Shown: positions 26,245 to 35,533 of the stretch, piece by piece
How positions within the stretch are numbered: position 1 is the first letter of the stretch
Layout of the letters: every line of letters starts with the position of its first letter
Assembly (NCBI RefSeq): GCF_005519465.1
Contig: NZ_CP027858.1
Coordinates: forward strand, 1,364,001 to 1,428,000
Reading direction: 5' to 3'
Origin: Streptomyces clavuligerus
GTDB taxonomy: Bacteria > Actinomycetota > Actinomycetes > Streptomycetales > Streptomycetaceae
Length of the DNA stretch: 64,000 nucleotides
The notes under the pieces: model-generated
What the model was told of the DNA's origin: nothing
Seen by the model: the letters and a program-made list of their open reading frames with translations, nothing else
Databases searched by the model: none
Program-made: the position numbers and the translations under genes

Positions 26245-28809
26245 GTGAACAGCGATCGGGACGAGATGCGGGGGGAGTGGGACCTTCCCGTCGACGAGTC
26301 CGACGCGGAGCCCGCCGAGCTGACGGGTGAGTTCACCATCGACTACACCCCGCCCGCCTGGTACACGCAGAACGTCCCGTCCGCGCCGGACGCGCCGGTC
26401 TCCCCTGGTATTCCGTCGGTCGCGCCGGTCGCGCCGGTCGTGCCGGACGCCGCCCCGACTCCGCCGACCGTGCCTGCCGCGCCGACGGGACAGCCGGTCC
26501 AGCCGGGTGAGGTGCTCGGCTCCGGGCAGCCGTTCGGCGGGGACGGCGGGGAGCCCGGCGACACGACACGCTTCTCCCCCTCCGCGCCGAAGCACGAGTT
26601 CGCCGCCCTGGACGCCGCGAAGAAGGCCATGGCGGAGCGGGAGGCGGCGAAGGCGGCGGCGGACGGCGGCGGAGAGCCCGGCGGACCCGCGGACCGCGCC
26701 ATGGGCGCGGCGCCGGGTACAGGGGCCGGGAGCGGCTTGCCGGACACCGCCGCGGACACCGGCGGCGCCGGCCCCGTGAGCGGCCCGCCGCAGCACCCCG
26801 CCCCGGAGCCCCCGGACCCGGCGCACCCCGCTGCCGTTCCCACCGCCGCACAGGGTCCGCAGGCTCCCGTGCCCCAGGGCGACGGCCTCCCTGGGTCCGC
26901 CCCGTGGTGGGCGCCGCCGCCCGCGCCGGAGTCCGGAGTGCCGCCGCTGCCGCCCGCGTTCCAGCCCGCCGCTCCCGCGTCCGCCGCCCCGGGGTGGCCG
27001 GGCCCGCAGCAGCCCGCCGGGCCGGGGTCCGTGCCCCCGGGAACCCCGGTGCCGCAGCCGCCCGGACCGCCCGCCGCCTTCGGTCCCCCGCAGCCGGGGT
27101 ACGGGTTCCCGCCGCAGCAGCCCGGGTACGGGTTCCCGCCACTGGACCCGTCGTCCCCCGCTGCGCCGCAGTCCCCTCCGCCGCAGCGGCCGACGGCCCC
27201 GCAGGAGGCCGCAGCCCCGCCGTTCGGGGCTCCGCCGCCGCAGGACGGTTACGGCTATCCGCAGCCACCGGCTCCCGAGGGCGCCGCCCCCCTGCCGCCG
27301 CAGCAGCAGCCGTATCCGCCGCAGTTCCCGCAGCAGCAGCCACCGGGGCAGGGGCACCAGGGCCCGTTCCCGGGGCAGCAGTTCGACCCGCAGACCGGCG
27401 CCCCCTGGCCCACCCCCGTCACCCACGACCAGCGGGAGCGCGCGGTGCCGGGCGCCCCGCTCGGCTACACCGCCGCCGTGGAGCTGTCCTCGGACCGGCT
27501 GCTGCGGAACACCCGGCAGAAGGCCCGTTCCAGCAGGAACCCCTCCGGGGCGTCCCGCTTCCGGCTGGGCGGCAAGAAGGAGGAGGCCGAGCGGCTGCGG
27601 AAGCTGGAGCTGATCCGTACGCCGGTGCTCTCCTGCTACCGGATCGCCGTCATCAGCCTCAAGGGCGGCGTCGGCAAGACCACCACGACGACGGCGCTCG
27701 GTTCCACACTGGCCACGGAGCGGCAGGACAAGATCCTGGCGATCGACGCCAACCCGGACGCGGGGACCCTCGGCCGCCGGGTGCGCCGGGAGACCGGTGC
27801 CACCATCCGCGACCTGGTGCAGGCGATTCCGTATCTCCACTCGTACATGGACATCCGCCGGTTCACCTCGCAGGCGCCCTCCGGTCTGGAGATCATCGCC
27901 AATGACGTCGACCCGGCGGTCTCGACGACCTTCAACGACACGGACTACCGGCGGGCGATCGAGGTCCTGGGCCGCCAGTACCCGATCATCCTCACCGACT
28001 CCGGTACCGGGCTGCTCTACAGCGCGATGCGCGGGGTGCTCGACCTGGCCGATCAGCTGATCATCGTCTCCACCCCCTCGGTGGACGGGGCCAGCAGCGC
28101 GTCGACCACGCTGGACTGGCTCTCCGCGCACGGGTACGCGGAGCTGGTGCAGCGCTCGGTCACCGTGGTCTCGGGGGTGCGCGAGACCGGCAAGATGATC
28201 AAGATCGAGGACATCGTGGCGCACTTCCGGACCCGTTGCCGCGGGGTGGTCGTGGTGCCGTTCGACGAGCATCTGGCGGCGGGCGCCGAGGTCGATCTGG
28301 ACATGCTGCGGCCGAGGACCCGGGAGGCGTACTTCCATCTGTCGGCCCTGATCGCCGAGGACTTCATCCGCGCCCAGCAGCAGCAGGGGCTGTGGACCGC
28401 CGACGGCAATCCGCCGCCGACGATGGCGCCGCCGATGCCGGGGTATCCGCAGCCCGGTGCGCCGCAGGGAGCGGGTCCGTACGGGCCGCCGCCGGTGCCG
28501 CCGCAGCAGCCGGGGCCCGGACAGCCGTATCCGCCGCAGCCGTCGCCGTACGGGATGCCCGCACAGCCGCAGGGCGGGCCGTCCGAGCCCTCGGCGCAGC
28601 ACTTCCCGCCGCTGCCGCCCGCCGCTCCGGGGACGCCCCTTCCGGGTGCGCCCGCGCCCGGGGAGGTCCCGCCGCTGCCGCCGCAGCCCGCCGGGTGGCC
28701 GGGGCAGCAGGGGTCGTATCCGCTCCAGCCCCCGGCGTCCGCCCCGCAGCAGCCGTCGACACAGCCGCAGCAGGAGGACGGACCGGAGCCGCAGCCGCCC
28801 GCCGTCTAG
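26245..28809 (+). CDS. EspI-like ParA/MinD-family ATPase with disordered arms
   Basis: 854 residues: Pro/Gly/Gln-rich disordered N-terminus (about 1-400), a SIMIBI ATPase domain (about 460-720) with the deviant Walker A motif KGGVGKTT at 473-480 and the aspartates in [11 protein letters not shown] and ILTDSGTG, then another Pro-rich tail (about 725-854). GTG 26245 is preceded by CAGGAGG. This layout is that of mycobacterial EspI and the MinD-like ESX proteins, which can down-regulate ESX when ATP is low. It is the last gene of the ESX block and is followed by a terminator. Role in secretion is inferred. Confidence 0.88.
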   Translation: MNSDRDEMRGEWDLPVDESDAEPAELTGEFTIDYTPPAWYTQNVPSAPDAPVSPGIPSVAPVAPVVPDAAPTPPTVPAAPTGQPVQPGEVLGSGQPFGGDGGEPGDTTRFSPSAPKHEFAALDAAKKAMAEREAAKAAADGGGEPGGPADRAMGAAPGTGAGSGLPDTAADTGGAGPVSGPPQHPAPEPPDPAHPAAVPTAAQGPQAPVPQGDGLPGSAPWWAPPPAPESGVPPLPPAFQPAAPASAAPGWPGPQQPAGPGSVPPGTPVPQPPGPPAAFGPPQPGYGFPPQQPGYGFPPLDPSSPAAPQSPPPQRPTAPQEAAAPPFGAPPPQDGYGYPQPPAPEGAAPLPPQQQPYPPQFPQQQPPGQGHQGPFPGQQFDPQTGAPWPTPVTHDQRERAVPGAPLGYTAAVELSSDRLLRNTRQKARSSRNPSGASRFRLGGKKEEAERLRKLELIRTPVLSCYRIAVISLKGGVGKTTTTTALGSTLATERQDKILAIDANPDAGTLGRRVRRETGATIRDLVQAIPYLHSYMDIRRFTSQAPSGLEIIANDVDPAVSTTFNDTDYRRAIEVLGRQYPIILTDSGTGLLYSAMRGVLDLADQLIIVSTPSVDGASSASTTLDWLSAHGYAELVQRSVTVVSGVRETGKMIKIEDIVAHFRTRCRGVVVVPFDEHLAAGAEVDLDMLRPRTREAYFHLSALIAEDFIRAQQQQGLWTADGNPPPTMAPPMPGYPQPGAPQGAGPYGPPPVPPQQPGPGQPYPPQPSPYGMPAQPQGGPSEPSAQHFPPLPPAAPGTPLPGAPAPGEVPPLPPQPAGWPGQQGSYPLQPPASAPQQPSTQPQQEDGPEPQPPAV

Positions 28810-28824
28810 GGAGTGCGGCCCCTG

Positions 28825-28862
28825 TGGCCCGTATCGCGCACACCGGTGCGCCGTACGGGCCA
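28825..28862 (+). terminator. Terminator of the EspI-like gene
   Basis: 9-bp outer stem (28825-28833 with 28854-28862) with a nested GCGCAC/GTGCGC stem, 16 bp after the stop. Confidence 0.75.
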
Positions 28863-28946
28863 TGCTGCTCTCTCCCGCCCCTCTGTCCTCCCTCGTCTCC
28901 CCTGGTCAACGCCGTACGCTCCGTACACGCCGTATCCCGCAATCCG

Positions 28947-28975
28947 TTGACGGGGCCGGACCGCCCTGGTAGATC
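28947..28975 (+). promoter_or_regulatory. HrdB-type promoter for the ABC transporter operon
   Basis: TTGACG (28947-28952) and TAGATC (28970-28975) separated by exactly 17 bp, a near-consensus vegetative promoter, 43 bp before the ATG at 29018. The best promoter match I see in the window. Confidence 0.65.
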
Positions 28976-29017
28976 TCCCTCTCACCATTCCGTGGAGGAC
29001 GACGCGAGGTCACCGTC

Positions 29018-30835
29018 ATGGTCATAGAGGTCTCGTTCCGCACCCGCGCTCTGCCCGCTTTATGCACCGCTGCCGCGCTGCTGTCCGTCTCCGCGCTCCA
29101 GAGCCCGGCGGCGGCGGACCCGGACGACGGCAAGAAGGTCCTGACCATCGCGCTGTCGCAGAGCGTGGACTCGCTCAGCCCCTTTCTGGCGCAGCGGCTG
29201 GTCTCCACCACCGTGCACCGGCTGGTCTATGAGAATCTGACGAACTACGACGCGGCGGACGGGCGGACGATTCCCGGGCTCGCCACCGGCTGGAAGTCCT
29301 CGCCGTCCAAGCTCATCTGGACCTACACCATCCGTAAGAACTCCACCTGGTCGGACGGGAAACCGGTCACGGCCGACGATGTGGCGTGGACGTTCAACAC
29401 GATGATGAAGGACGAGAAGGCGGCGACGGCCAACGGCAATTTCACCGCCAATTTCCGCAGGGTCACCGCGCCCGACCCCACCACGCTCGTCATCGAGCTG
29501 AAGCGGGCCCAGGCGACCATGACGGCGCTGGACATCCCGATAGTCCCGCGCCACATCTGGGAGAAAGTGGGCGACTTCGGCTCGTTCAACAACGACAAGA
29601 CGTTCCCGATCGTCGGCAACGGGCCGTTCGTCATCACGGAGTTCAAGGTGGACGGCTTCATCCGGCTGAAGCCCAACAAGACCTTCTGGCGGGGTGCTCC
29701 GAAGTTCGACGAGTTGATGCTGAAGTTCTACAAGGAGAGCGACGCGGCGGTGGCGGCGCTGCGCAAGGGCGAGGTCTCCTTCGTGCACGGACTGAGCCCG
29801 GCGCAGGCGGCGGCGTTGAGGAAGACCGAGGACATCGAGGTCAACGACGCGCCCGGGCGGCGCTTTCTCGCGCTCGCCGTGAATCCGGGCGCGCGGTCCC
29901 GGGACGGGCGGACCTTCGGCACGGGGCACACCGCCCTCCGGGACCCGGCGGTGCGTGCGGCGCTCTTCCACGCGATCGACCGGCGGGAGCTCGTCGACAC
30001 CGTCTATCAGGGCCACGCGGTGGAGGGCGAAGGATATGTCCCGCCCCGGTTCGGCGCCTACCACTGGCGGCCCGACGCCCGGCAGAAACGGGTGTACGCG
30101 CCGGATGTGGCCGCGTCGCTGCTCGACGGGGCCGGTTATCGGAGGAACGGCGACGGACGGCGGCTCGGCAAGGACGGGAAACCGCTGACCTTCCGCATTC
30201 TCTGCCATGCCACCGACCCCAACGAGACCCATATGGGGAAGTACCTCGACAGCGTCTGGGGAAAGCTCGGCATCGACACCCGTCTTGAGTGTCTGGACAA
30301 TGTCTCCGACCCCTGGCTCAAGGGCGACTACGACATCGCCTTCGACGGCTGGTCCGTCAACCCCGACCCCGACTTCGTCCTCTCCATCCACACCTGTGAC
30401 GCGCTTCCCGCGACGCCGAAGGACACCGGGTCGACGGACAATTTCATCTGCGACCGGGAGTACGACGAGCTGTACGAACGGCAGATCGCCGAATACGACC
30501 CGGTGAAACGCATCGAACTGGTGAAGCGGATGCAGTCACGGCTCTACGACACCGGACTGATGAATGTGCTGCTGTATCCGAACGCGGTGGAGGCGTACCG
30601 CACCGACCACATCGCCTCGATGACCACGATGCCGGCCGCGGCCGGGAATCTCTGGGGCCAGGACGGCTACTGGAGCTGGTGGTCGGCCGAGCCCGCCGAG
30701 GGGCACGGCGAGGGCGGGGACGGGAACTCGGCGACGGAGGTCGTGGTGGGCATCGGGGCGTTCGTGGCGCTCGCCGTCGCGGTGGGGCTCGTGGTGGCGC
30801 TGCGCCGCCGGGCCACGGCCGACACACGTGAGTAG
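29018..30835 (+). CDS. ABC transporter substrate-binding protein (SBP_bac_5)
   Basis: 605-residue extracytoplasmic receptor of the peptide/nickel (DppA/OppA) family. Signal peptide about 1-34; family stretches such as LTIALSQSVDSLSPF, PVTADDVAWTFNTMM and GNGPFVITEF follow. There is no lipobox cysteine; instead a membrane helix near the C-terminus (about 573-596, followed by RRRATADTRE) should anchor it, which is how several Streptomyces binding proteins of this family are held. Ligand not predictable; peptide uptake is the default. ATG 29018 has GAGG eight bases upstream and a promoter 43 bp before it. Confidence 0.92.
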   Translation: MVIEVSFRTRALPALCTAAALLSVSALQSPAAADPDDGKKVLTIALSQSVDSLSPFLAQRLVSTTVHRLVYENLTNYDAADGRTIPGLATGWKSSPSKLIWTYTIRKNSTWSDGKPVTADDVAWTFNTMMKDEKAATANGNFTANFRRVTAPDPTTLVIELKRAQATMTALDIPIVPRHIWEKVGDFGSFNNDKTFPIVGNGPFVITEFKVDGFIRLKPNKTFWRGAPKFDELMLKFYKESDAAVAALRKGEVSFVHGLSPAQAAALRKTEDIEVNDAPGRRFLALAVNPGARSRDGRTFGTGHTALRDPAVRAALFHAIDRRELVDTVYQGHAVEGEGYVPPRFGAYHWRPDARQKRVYAPDVAASLLDGAGYRRNGDGRRLGKDGKPLTFRILCHATDPNETHMGKYLDSVWGKLGIDTRLECLDNVSDPWLKGDYDIAFDGWSVNPDPDFVLSIHTCDALPATPKDTGSTDNFICDREYDELYERQIAEYDPVKRIELVKRMQSRLYDTGLMNVLLYPNAVEAYRTDHIASMTTMPAAAGNLWGQDGYWSWWSAEPAEGHGEGGDGNSATEVVVGIGAFVALAVAVGLVVALRRRATADTRE

Positions 30836-31010
30836 CCCCGGCGGCCCGGGAGCCGCCCCCGCGGCCCGCGGCTCGGGCGGCCACGGCCCCACGGGTGGTC
30901 ACGGCCCCGCAGATGGGTACGGCTCCGCAGGTGGGCACGGCTCCGCAGGTGGGCACGGCTCCGGCGACGGCCGCGGCTCCGCGGGCGGCCCGGTGGAGAG
31001 ACCCCGGTGA
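30828..31010 (+). CDS. Gly/His-repeat microORF between binding protein and permease
   Basis: 60-residue frame whose GTG overlaps the last codons of the binding-protein gene and whose TGA overlaps the GTG of the permease (GTGA), so it fills the gap exactly. It encodes six-residue repeats of the form GGHGxx, with four histidines, flanked by Ala/Pro- and Arg-rich ends. No ribosome binding site of its own stands out. If translated it could bind metal in a transporter family that includes nickel importers; equally it may be untranslated repeat DNA. No homologue recognised. Confidence 0.35.
   Translation: MSSPGGPGAAPAARGSGGHGPTGGHGPADGYGSAGGHGSAGGHGSGDGRGSAGGPVERPR
30876..30983 (+). repeat. Six 18-bp tandem units
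   Basis: Units of 18 bp centred on GGTGGGCACGGCTCCGCA begin at 30876, 30894, 30912, 30930, 30948 and 30966, the central ones nearly identical. The period is a multiple of three, which keeps the frame of the microORF that contains them. Confidence 0.8.
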
Positions 31011-31993
31011 GCGGCGTCCGCGCCTATCTGCGCCACTGCGGCGGAAAGCTGGGCGGCGCGGCCGTCTCCCTGCTCGCCGTCCTCGTCACCGGGTTCTTCC
31101 TGTTCCGGATCATCCCCGGGGACCCGGTGAAGGTGCTCACCCACGGCACCCCGACCACGGCCGAGGAGCTGGCCGCGCTGCGCCGCCAGTTCGGCCTCGA
31201 CCTGCCGCTGTGGCGGCAGTTCACCGAGTACTGCGGCAACGCGCTCACCGGCGACCTCGGGATGTCGTACCAGTTCCGCGCGCCGGTCGGGGAGCTGATC
31301 GTGCAGAAGCTGCCCGCGACGCTCCTGCTGACCGGGGTGGCCGTGGTGCTGTACTCGGCGATCGGGCTCTGGCTGGGCACCCGTACGGCGTGGCGGCACG
31401 GCGGCGCCGGTGACCGGCTGCACACCGGCGTGGCCCTCACCCTGTGGTCGGTGCCGTCCTTCTGGCTGGGACTGCTGCTGATCGTCACCCTCTCGGTGGG
31501 CGTCGGCCCCGTACCCGGGCTCTTCCCCACCGGAGGGATGGAGTCCGGCGACACCGGCGGGCTCGCGCGCGCCGTCGACGTCGCCCACCACATGGTGCTC
31601 CCGGTACTCACCCTGGTGGCTGTGGGATACGCGCAGACCCTGCTGGTGATGCGCGCGTCCGTGCTGGACGAGATGGGCGGCGACTATCTGACGACCGCGC
31701 GGGCCAAGGGGCTGCGGGACGCCTCCGTACGACGGCGGCACGCGGTCCCGAACGCGCTGCTGCCGACCGTCACGATGATCTTCATCAATCTGGGGCATGT
31801 GGCGGCCGGTTCGATCCTGGTGGAGACGGTGTTCTCCTGGCCGGGCCTGGGCGGGCTGTTCTACCAGGCGCTGCGGGTGCCGGACCTGCCGCTGGTGCAG
31901 GGGCTGTTCATGATGTTCGCCGGAGCCATGATCCTGATGAACCTCCTCGCCGACCTGCTCTACCCCCTCCTCGACCCCCGGGTGGCACGATGA
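31007..31993 (+). CDS. ABC transporter permease, DppB type
   Basis: First membrane subunit of the peptide/nickel-type importer. 328 residues, about six helices, with the N-terminal DppB landmark FFLFRIIPGDPV and the cytosolic coupling EAA-type segment around DYLTTARAKGLRDASVRRRHAVPNA. GTG 31007 with GTGGAGAG upstream. The following permease overlaps it by 4 bases. Confidence 0.94.
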   Translation: MSGVRAYLRHCGGKLGGAAVSLLAVLVTGFFLFRIIPGDPVKVLTHGTPTTAEELAALRRQFGLDLPLWRQFTEYCGNALTGDLGMSYQFRAPVGELIVQKLPATLLLTGVAVVLYSAIGLWLGTRTAWRHGGAGDRLHTGVALTLWSVPSFWLGLLLIVTLSVGVGPVPGLFPTGGMESGDTGGLARAVDVAHHMVLPVLTLVAVGYAQTLLVMRASVLDEMGGDYLTTARAKGLRDASVRRRHAVPNALLPTVTMIFINLGHVAAGSILVETVFSWPGLGGLFYQALRVPDLPLVQGLFMMFAGAMILMNLLADLLYPLLDPRVAR

Positions 31994-32877
31994 GCGGATC
32001 ACTGGTGTGGGCCCGGCGCCGGGCGGGCACGGCCCGGCTGTGGCACGCGTACCGCGCCCAGCGGGCCGGTCTCCTCGGGCTCGTGGCGCTGGCGCTGCTG
32101 GCCCTGGTGGCGCTGGCCGCGCCGCTCCTCGTCGACGAGGACATCAGGGAGATCACCGGTGCGCCCGGCGCGCCCCTGGAGCCGCCGAGCGGGCGGTTCT
32201 GGCTGGGCACCGACCAGTTCGGGCGGTCCCTGTTGGAGCTGCTGGCCCTGGGGGCGCGGATCTCGCTGACGGTGGGGCTGCTGGCGGCGGCGCTGTCGGT
32301 CGCGATCGGCACGGTCGTCGGGATCGTCGCCGGGCACTACGGCGGCTGGTTCTCCACCCTGCTGATGCGGGTCACGGACTGGTTCCTCGTGATGCCCGCG
32401 CTGGTGCTCGCGATCGTCCTGGCGACCGTGATGTCCCGGAGCCTGTGGACGGTGGTCGTCGCCATCGGGGTGACGAGCTGGCCGACGACGGCACGGCTGG
32501 TGCGGGCGCAGACGATCGCCGTGGAGGCCCGTCCGTACATCGAGCGCGCGCGGGTGCTGGGCGGCGGGCACGGGCACATCATGGCCCGTCATGTGCTGCC
32601 GAATGTGCTGCCGCTGGTACTGGCGCAGACCACGCTGGGGATCTCGGCGGCGATCCTCACCGAGGCGACGCTGGCCTTCCTCGGGCTCGGCGACCCCACG
32701 GTGGTCTCCTGGGGCGGGATGCTCCAGGAGGCCCGCGCCACCGGCGCGGTCTCCGCCGGGCACTGGTGGTACCTGGCCCCGCCGGGGCTGGCGATCGCGC
32801 TGGTCGCGCTGGCGTTCACCCTGTGCGGACGGGCGGTCGAGCGGGTGCTCGACCCCAAGCTGGGAGTGGGCCGGTGA
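31990..32877 (+). CDS. ABC transporter permease, DppC type
   Basis: Second membrane subunit, 295 residues, with the DppC landmark FWLGTDQFGRSLLELLALGAR after the first helix and the EAA motif YIERARVLGGGHGHIMARHVLPN. ATG 31990 overlaps the previous stop (ATGA) and its own stop overlaps the next GTG, so all the transport genes are translated in a coupled chain. Confidence 0.94.
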   Translation: MSGSLVWARRRAGTARLWHAYRAQRAGLLGLVALALLALVALAAPLLVDEDIREITGAPGAPLEPPSGRFWLGTDQFGRSLLELLALGARISLTVGLLAAALSVAIGTVVGIVAGHYGGWFSTLLMRVTDWFLVMPALVLAIVLATVMSRSLWTVVVAIGVTSWPTTARLVRAQTIAVEARPYIERARVLGGGHGHIMARHVLPNVLPLVLAQTTLGISAAILTEATLAFLGLGDPTVVSWGGMLQEARATGAVSAGHWWYLAPPGLAIALVALAFTLCGRAVERVLDPKLGVGR

Positions 32878-34241
32878 CCCTGCTGGAGATCGGCGGTCTG
32901 CGGGTGACCTATGGCACCGGCGCCACCGCCGTACCCGCCGTGCGCGGGGTGGACCTGACGCTGGCGGCGGGCCGGAAACTGGGGATCGCCGGGGAGTCGG
33001 GGTGCGGCAAGACCACGCTGGCGATGGCCGTGCTGCGGCTGCTGCCCGCGTCGGCGCGGCTGAGCGGGCGCGTCCTGCTGGACGGCGAGGACGTCCTCAC
33101 CATGAACTGGGGCAGGCTGCGGGCGGTGCGGTGGGCGGGGGCGTCCATCGTCTTCCAGGGGGCGATGCACGCGCTGAACCCCGTCCAGCGGATCGGCGAC
33201 CAGATCGCCGAGCCGATCCTGCTGCACCGCGGGGCGACCCCGGCGGCGGCGCGCGCCCGGGTGGGTGAGCTGCTGACGCAGGTGGGGCTGCCCGCCGCGC
33301 GGGCGGCGGCGTATCCGCACGAGCTGTCCGGGGGGCAGCGCCAGCGGGTGATGATCGCGATGGCGCTCGCCTGCGACCCCCGGCTGATCGTCGCGGACGA
33401 GCCCACGACCGCGCTGGACGTGATGATCCAGGCGCAGATCCTGGGGCTGATCGGACGGCTGGTCGCCGAACAGGACATCGCGCTGCTGATGATCAGCCAC
33501 GATCTGGCGGTGCTCGCGGACGTCTGCGACCGGCTGGCGGTGATGTACGCGGGGCAGGTGGTCGAGGAGGGACCGGCGCGCACCGTGTACTCGGCCGCGC
33601 TCCACCCGTACGGGCAGGCCCTGGCCGCCGCCTTCCCGCGCATCGGCGACCCGGCCTCCCGCCGCGCCCCGCGCGGGCTCCCCGGCGACCCGCCCGACCC
33701 GGCGGCGCTGCCCCCGGGGTGCGCGTTCCACCCCCGGTGCGCGGTGGCGGTGGAGCGGTGCGCGCGGGAGGAGCAGCGGCTCACGGTGTTCGGGGCGGGC
33801 GACACGGAGGCCGTGGTCCGGCCGCGCGCCGCGGCCGACGACGACCGGGCCGTACCGGGGCCGGGCGCCCCGGCCGGGGACCTCCCGGTCGCGGACGCTC
33901 CCCCCGGGGGCGGCGAGCCGGGACCGGCGCTCCGGCCGGTGCCCGGGACGGACGCCGAGGGACCGCCCATCCCGCCGGACGCTCCCGGCGAGGAGACCCG
34001 TTCCGGCGGTGTCGGCACCCGCGTCCGCACGGGAGACGGCCGGGACGGCGGCCCACCGGACGCCCCTGGCACGGTCCCGGCGTCCGGGGGCGGTGACGAC
34101 GGCGGTCCCGGGGACGGCACATCCGCGGACGGTGTGTCCGCGGACCGCGCGGCGCATCGGGTGGCGTGTGTGCGGGTCGCGCCCCCCGGAGCGTGCGACG
34201 GAGACCGAGGCGAGGGCAGTGGCGAAGGAGGGGTCGGATGA
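32874..34241 (+). CDS. ABC transporter ATPase, DppD type, with disordered insert
   Basis: 455 residues; family members are near 330. Complete nucleotide-binding domain: Walker A GESGCGKTT at 40-48, Q-loop, signature LSGGQRQRV and Walker B LIVADEPTTALD, then the oligopeptide-ABC C-terminal module (PPGCAFHPRCAVAVERC). After about residue 320 there is a roughly 110-residue Pro/Gly/Asp-rich low-complexity stretch before the usual C-terminal HRVACVRVAPP. GTG 32874 overlaps the previous stop. Energises import together with the next gene. Confidence 0.93.
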   Translation: MTLLEIGGLRVTYGTGATAVPAVRGVDLTLAAGRKLGIAGESGCGKTTLAMAVLRLLPASARLSGRVLLDGEDVLTMNWGRLRAVRWAGASIVFQGAMHALNPVQRIGDQIAEPILLHRGATPAAARARVGELLTQVGLPAARAAAYPHELSGGQRQRVMIAMALACDPRLIVADEPTTALDVMIQAQILGLIGRLVAEQDIALLMISHDLAVLADVCDRLAVMYAGQVVEEGPARTVYSAALHPYGQALAAAFPRIGDPASRRAPRGLPGDPPDPAALPPGCAFHPRCAVAVERCAREEQRLTVFGAGDTEAVVRPRAAADDDRAVPGPGAPAGDLPVADAPPGGGEPGPALRPVPGTDAEGPPIPPDAPGEETRSGGVGTRVRTGDGRDGGPPDAPGTVPASGGGDDGGPGDGTSADGVSADRAAHRVACVRVAPPGACDGDRGEGSGEGGVG

Positions 34242-35218
34242 GCGAGGGTCCGCTGCTGACGGCCGCCGGGCTCCGGGTGTCGTTCCCCGGGCGGCGGGGC
34301 GGACCGCCCGCGCACGCTGTCGACGGGGTCGACCTGGAGATCGGGCGGGGCGAGATCGTCGCGCTGGTGGGCGAGTCCGGCTGCGGCAAGACCACGCTGG
34401 CGCGGGCGCTGCTCGGGCTGGTGCCCGCGGAGCGGGGCGAGGTGGCCTTCGACGGCGCCCCGCTCGACCGCACCGCGCGCGGCCTCAAGGCGTACCGGCG
34501 GCAGGTGCAGCTCGTGCTCCAGGACCCGCGCGGGGCGCTCAACCCCCGGCACACGGTGTACGACGCCGTCGCCGAGGGGCTGCGGATCCACCGGGTCGGC
34601 GGGGACGAGCGCGCCGCGGTGGCCGAGGCTCTGTCCCAGGCGGGGCTCCGGCCGCCCGAGCGGTTTCTGCTGCGCTGTCCGCACGAGCTGTCGGGCGGAC
34701 AGCTCCAGCGCGTCGTGATCGCCGGGGCGCTGGCCCTCGGCCCCCGGCTGATCGTCGCGGACGAGCCGGTGGCCTCGCTCGACGCCTCGGTGCGCGGGGA
34801 GATCCTGGCGCTGCTGCTGCGGCTGCGGGACGAACTCGGCCTGTCCGCGCTGGTCGTCACCCACGATCTGGGGCTGGCGTGGAACATGGCGGACCGGGTG
34901 GCCGTGATGTACCTGGGCCGGATCGTGGAGTGCGGCACGGTGGAGGACGTGCTCACGGCGCCCCGGCACCCGTACACCAGGGCCCTGCTGTCGGTGCTGC
35001 CGGAGTCACGGGAGGCACCGGTGGTGCTGACGGGAGAGCCGCCGGACCCGGCCCGGATTCCCGGCGGCTGCCGCTTCCACGCCCGTTGCCAGGTGCTGGC
35101 CTCGGGCGAGGCGGAACGGGCGGGGGTCGCGGACCGCTGCCGTACGGAGGCGCTGACGGTGCTGCCGGGCGCGGGGGTGGCGTGCCACTGGGCCGGGATT
35201 GGCGCCCAGACCGCCTAG
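34238..35218 (+). CDS. ABC transporter ATPase, DppF type
   Basis: 326 residues, normal length. Walker A GESGCGKTT at 45-53, signature LSGGQLQRV, Walker B LIVADEPVASLD, and the oligopeptide C-terminal module (IPGGCRFHARC, GVACHWAG) with its cysteines. ATG 34238 overlaps the stop of the preceding ATPase. Last gene of the transporter operon. Confidence 0.94.
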   Translation: MSEGPLLTAAGLRVSFPGRRGGPPAHAVDGVDLEIGRGEIVALVGESGCGKTTLARALLGLVPAERGEVAFDGAPLDRTARGLKAYRRQVQLVLQDPRGALNPRHTVYDAVAEGLRIHRVGGDERAAVAEALSQAGLRPPERFLLRCPHELSGGQLQRVVIAGALALGPRLIVADEPVASLDASVRGEILALLLRLRDELGLSALVVTHDLGLAWNMADRVAVMYLGRIVECGTVEDVLTAPRHPYTRALLSVLPESREAPVVLTGEPPDPARIPGGCRFHARCQVLASGEAERAGVADRCRTEALTVLPGAGVACHWAGIGAQTA

Positions 35219-35533
35219 GCCGGTCGCCACGACCGTCCGTCCGGCGTGCCCCGGCGCGGCACTCCCCCTGGGCCTGGCGGCACGGGTGGGGGCGGTCCCG
35301 GCACAGCGAGGGGACGTGCTCCACCACGGGGACTCCCCTCCTCCGCCTGCGCCTGCGCCGCTCCACCGCGGGCGGAGATACCGCCCCAGCCGGACCCCGC
35401 CTCCGGGCGGACAGACGCCGCTGTGACGCCGCTCCCTGGCCGTACGGAGCCGCAGCGGGCGCGCCGGCGGACGCGTCAGCGGCGCGGCGGCCGGGGCGGG
35501 CGCGGCGGGACCAAGGCCCGGGACAGGGGGCCG
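35219..35533. other. Convergent intergenic region, nothing identified
   Basis: 315 bp between the DppF-type ATPase and ribF, which end towards each other. Very GC-rich with short G/C palindromes but no single convincing terminator, repeat or coding frame. Confidence 0.5.

Noticed and set aside
35219..35533. Possible C-terminal extension or extra gene after the DppF-type ATPase
   Set aside because: The ATPase ends at the family's normal length and no frame in the gap shows codon bias or a start with a ribosome binding site.
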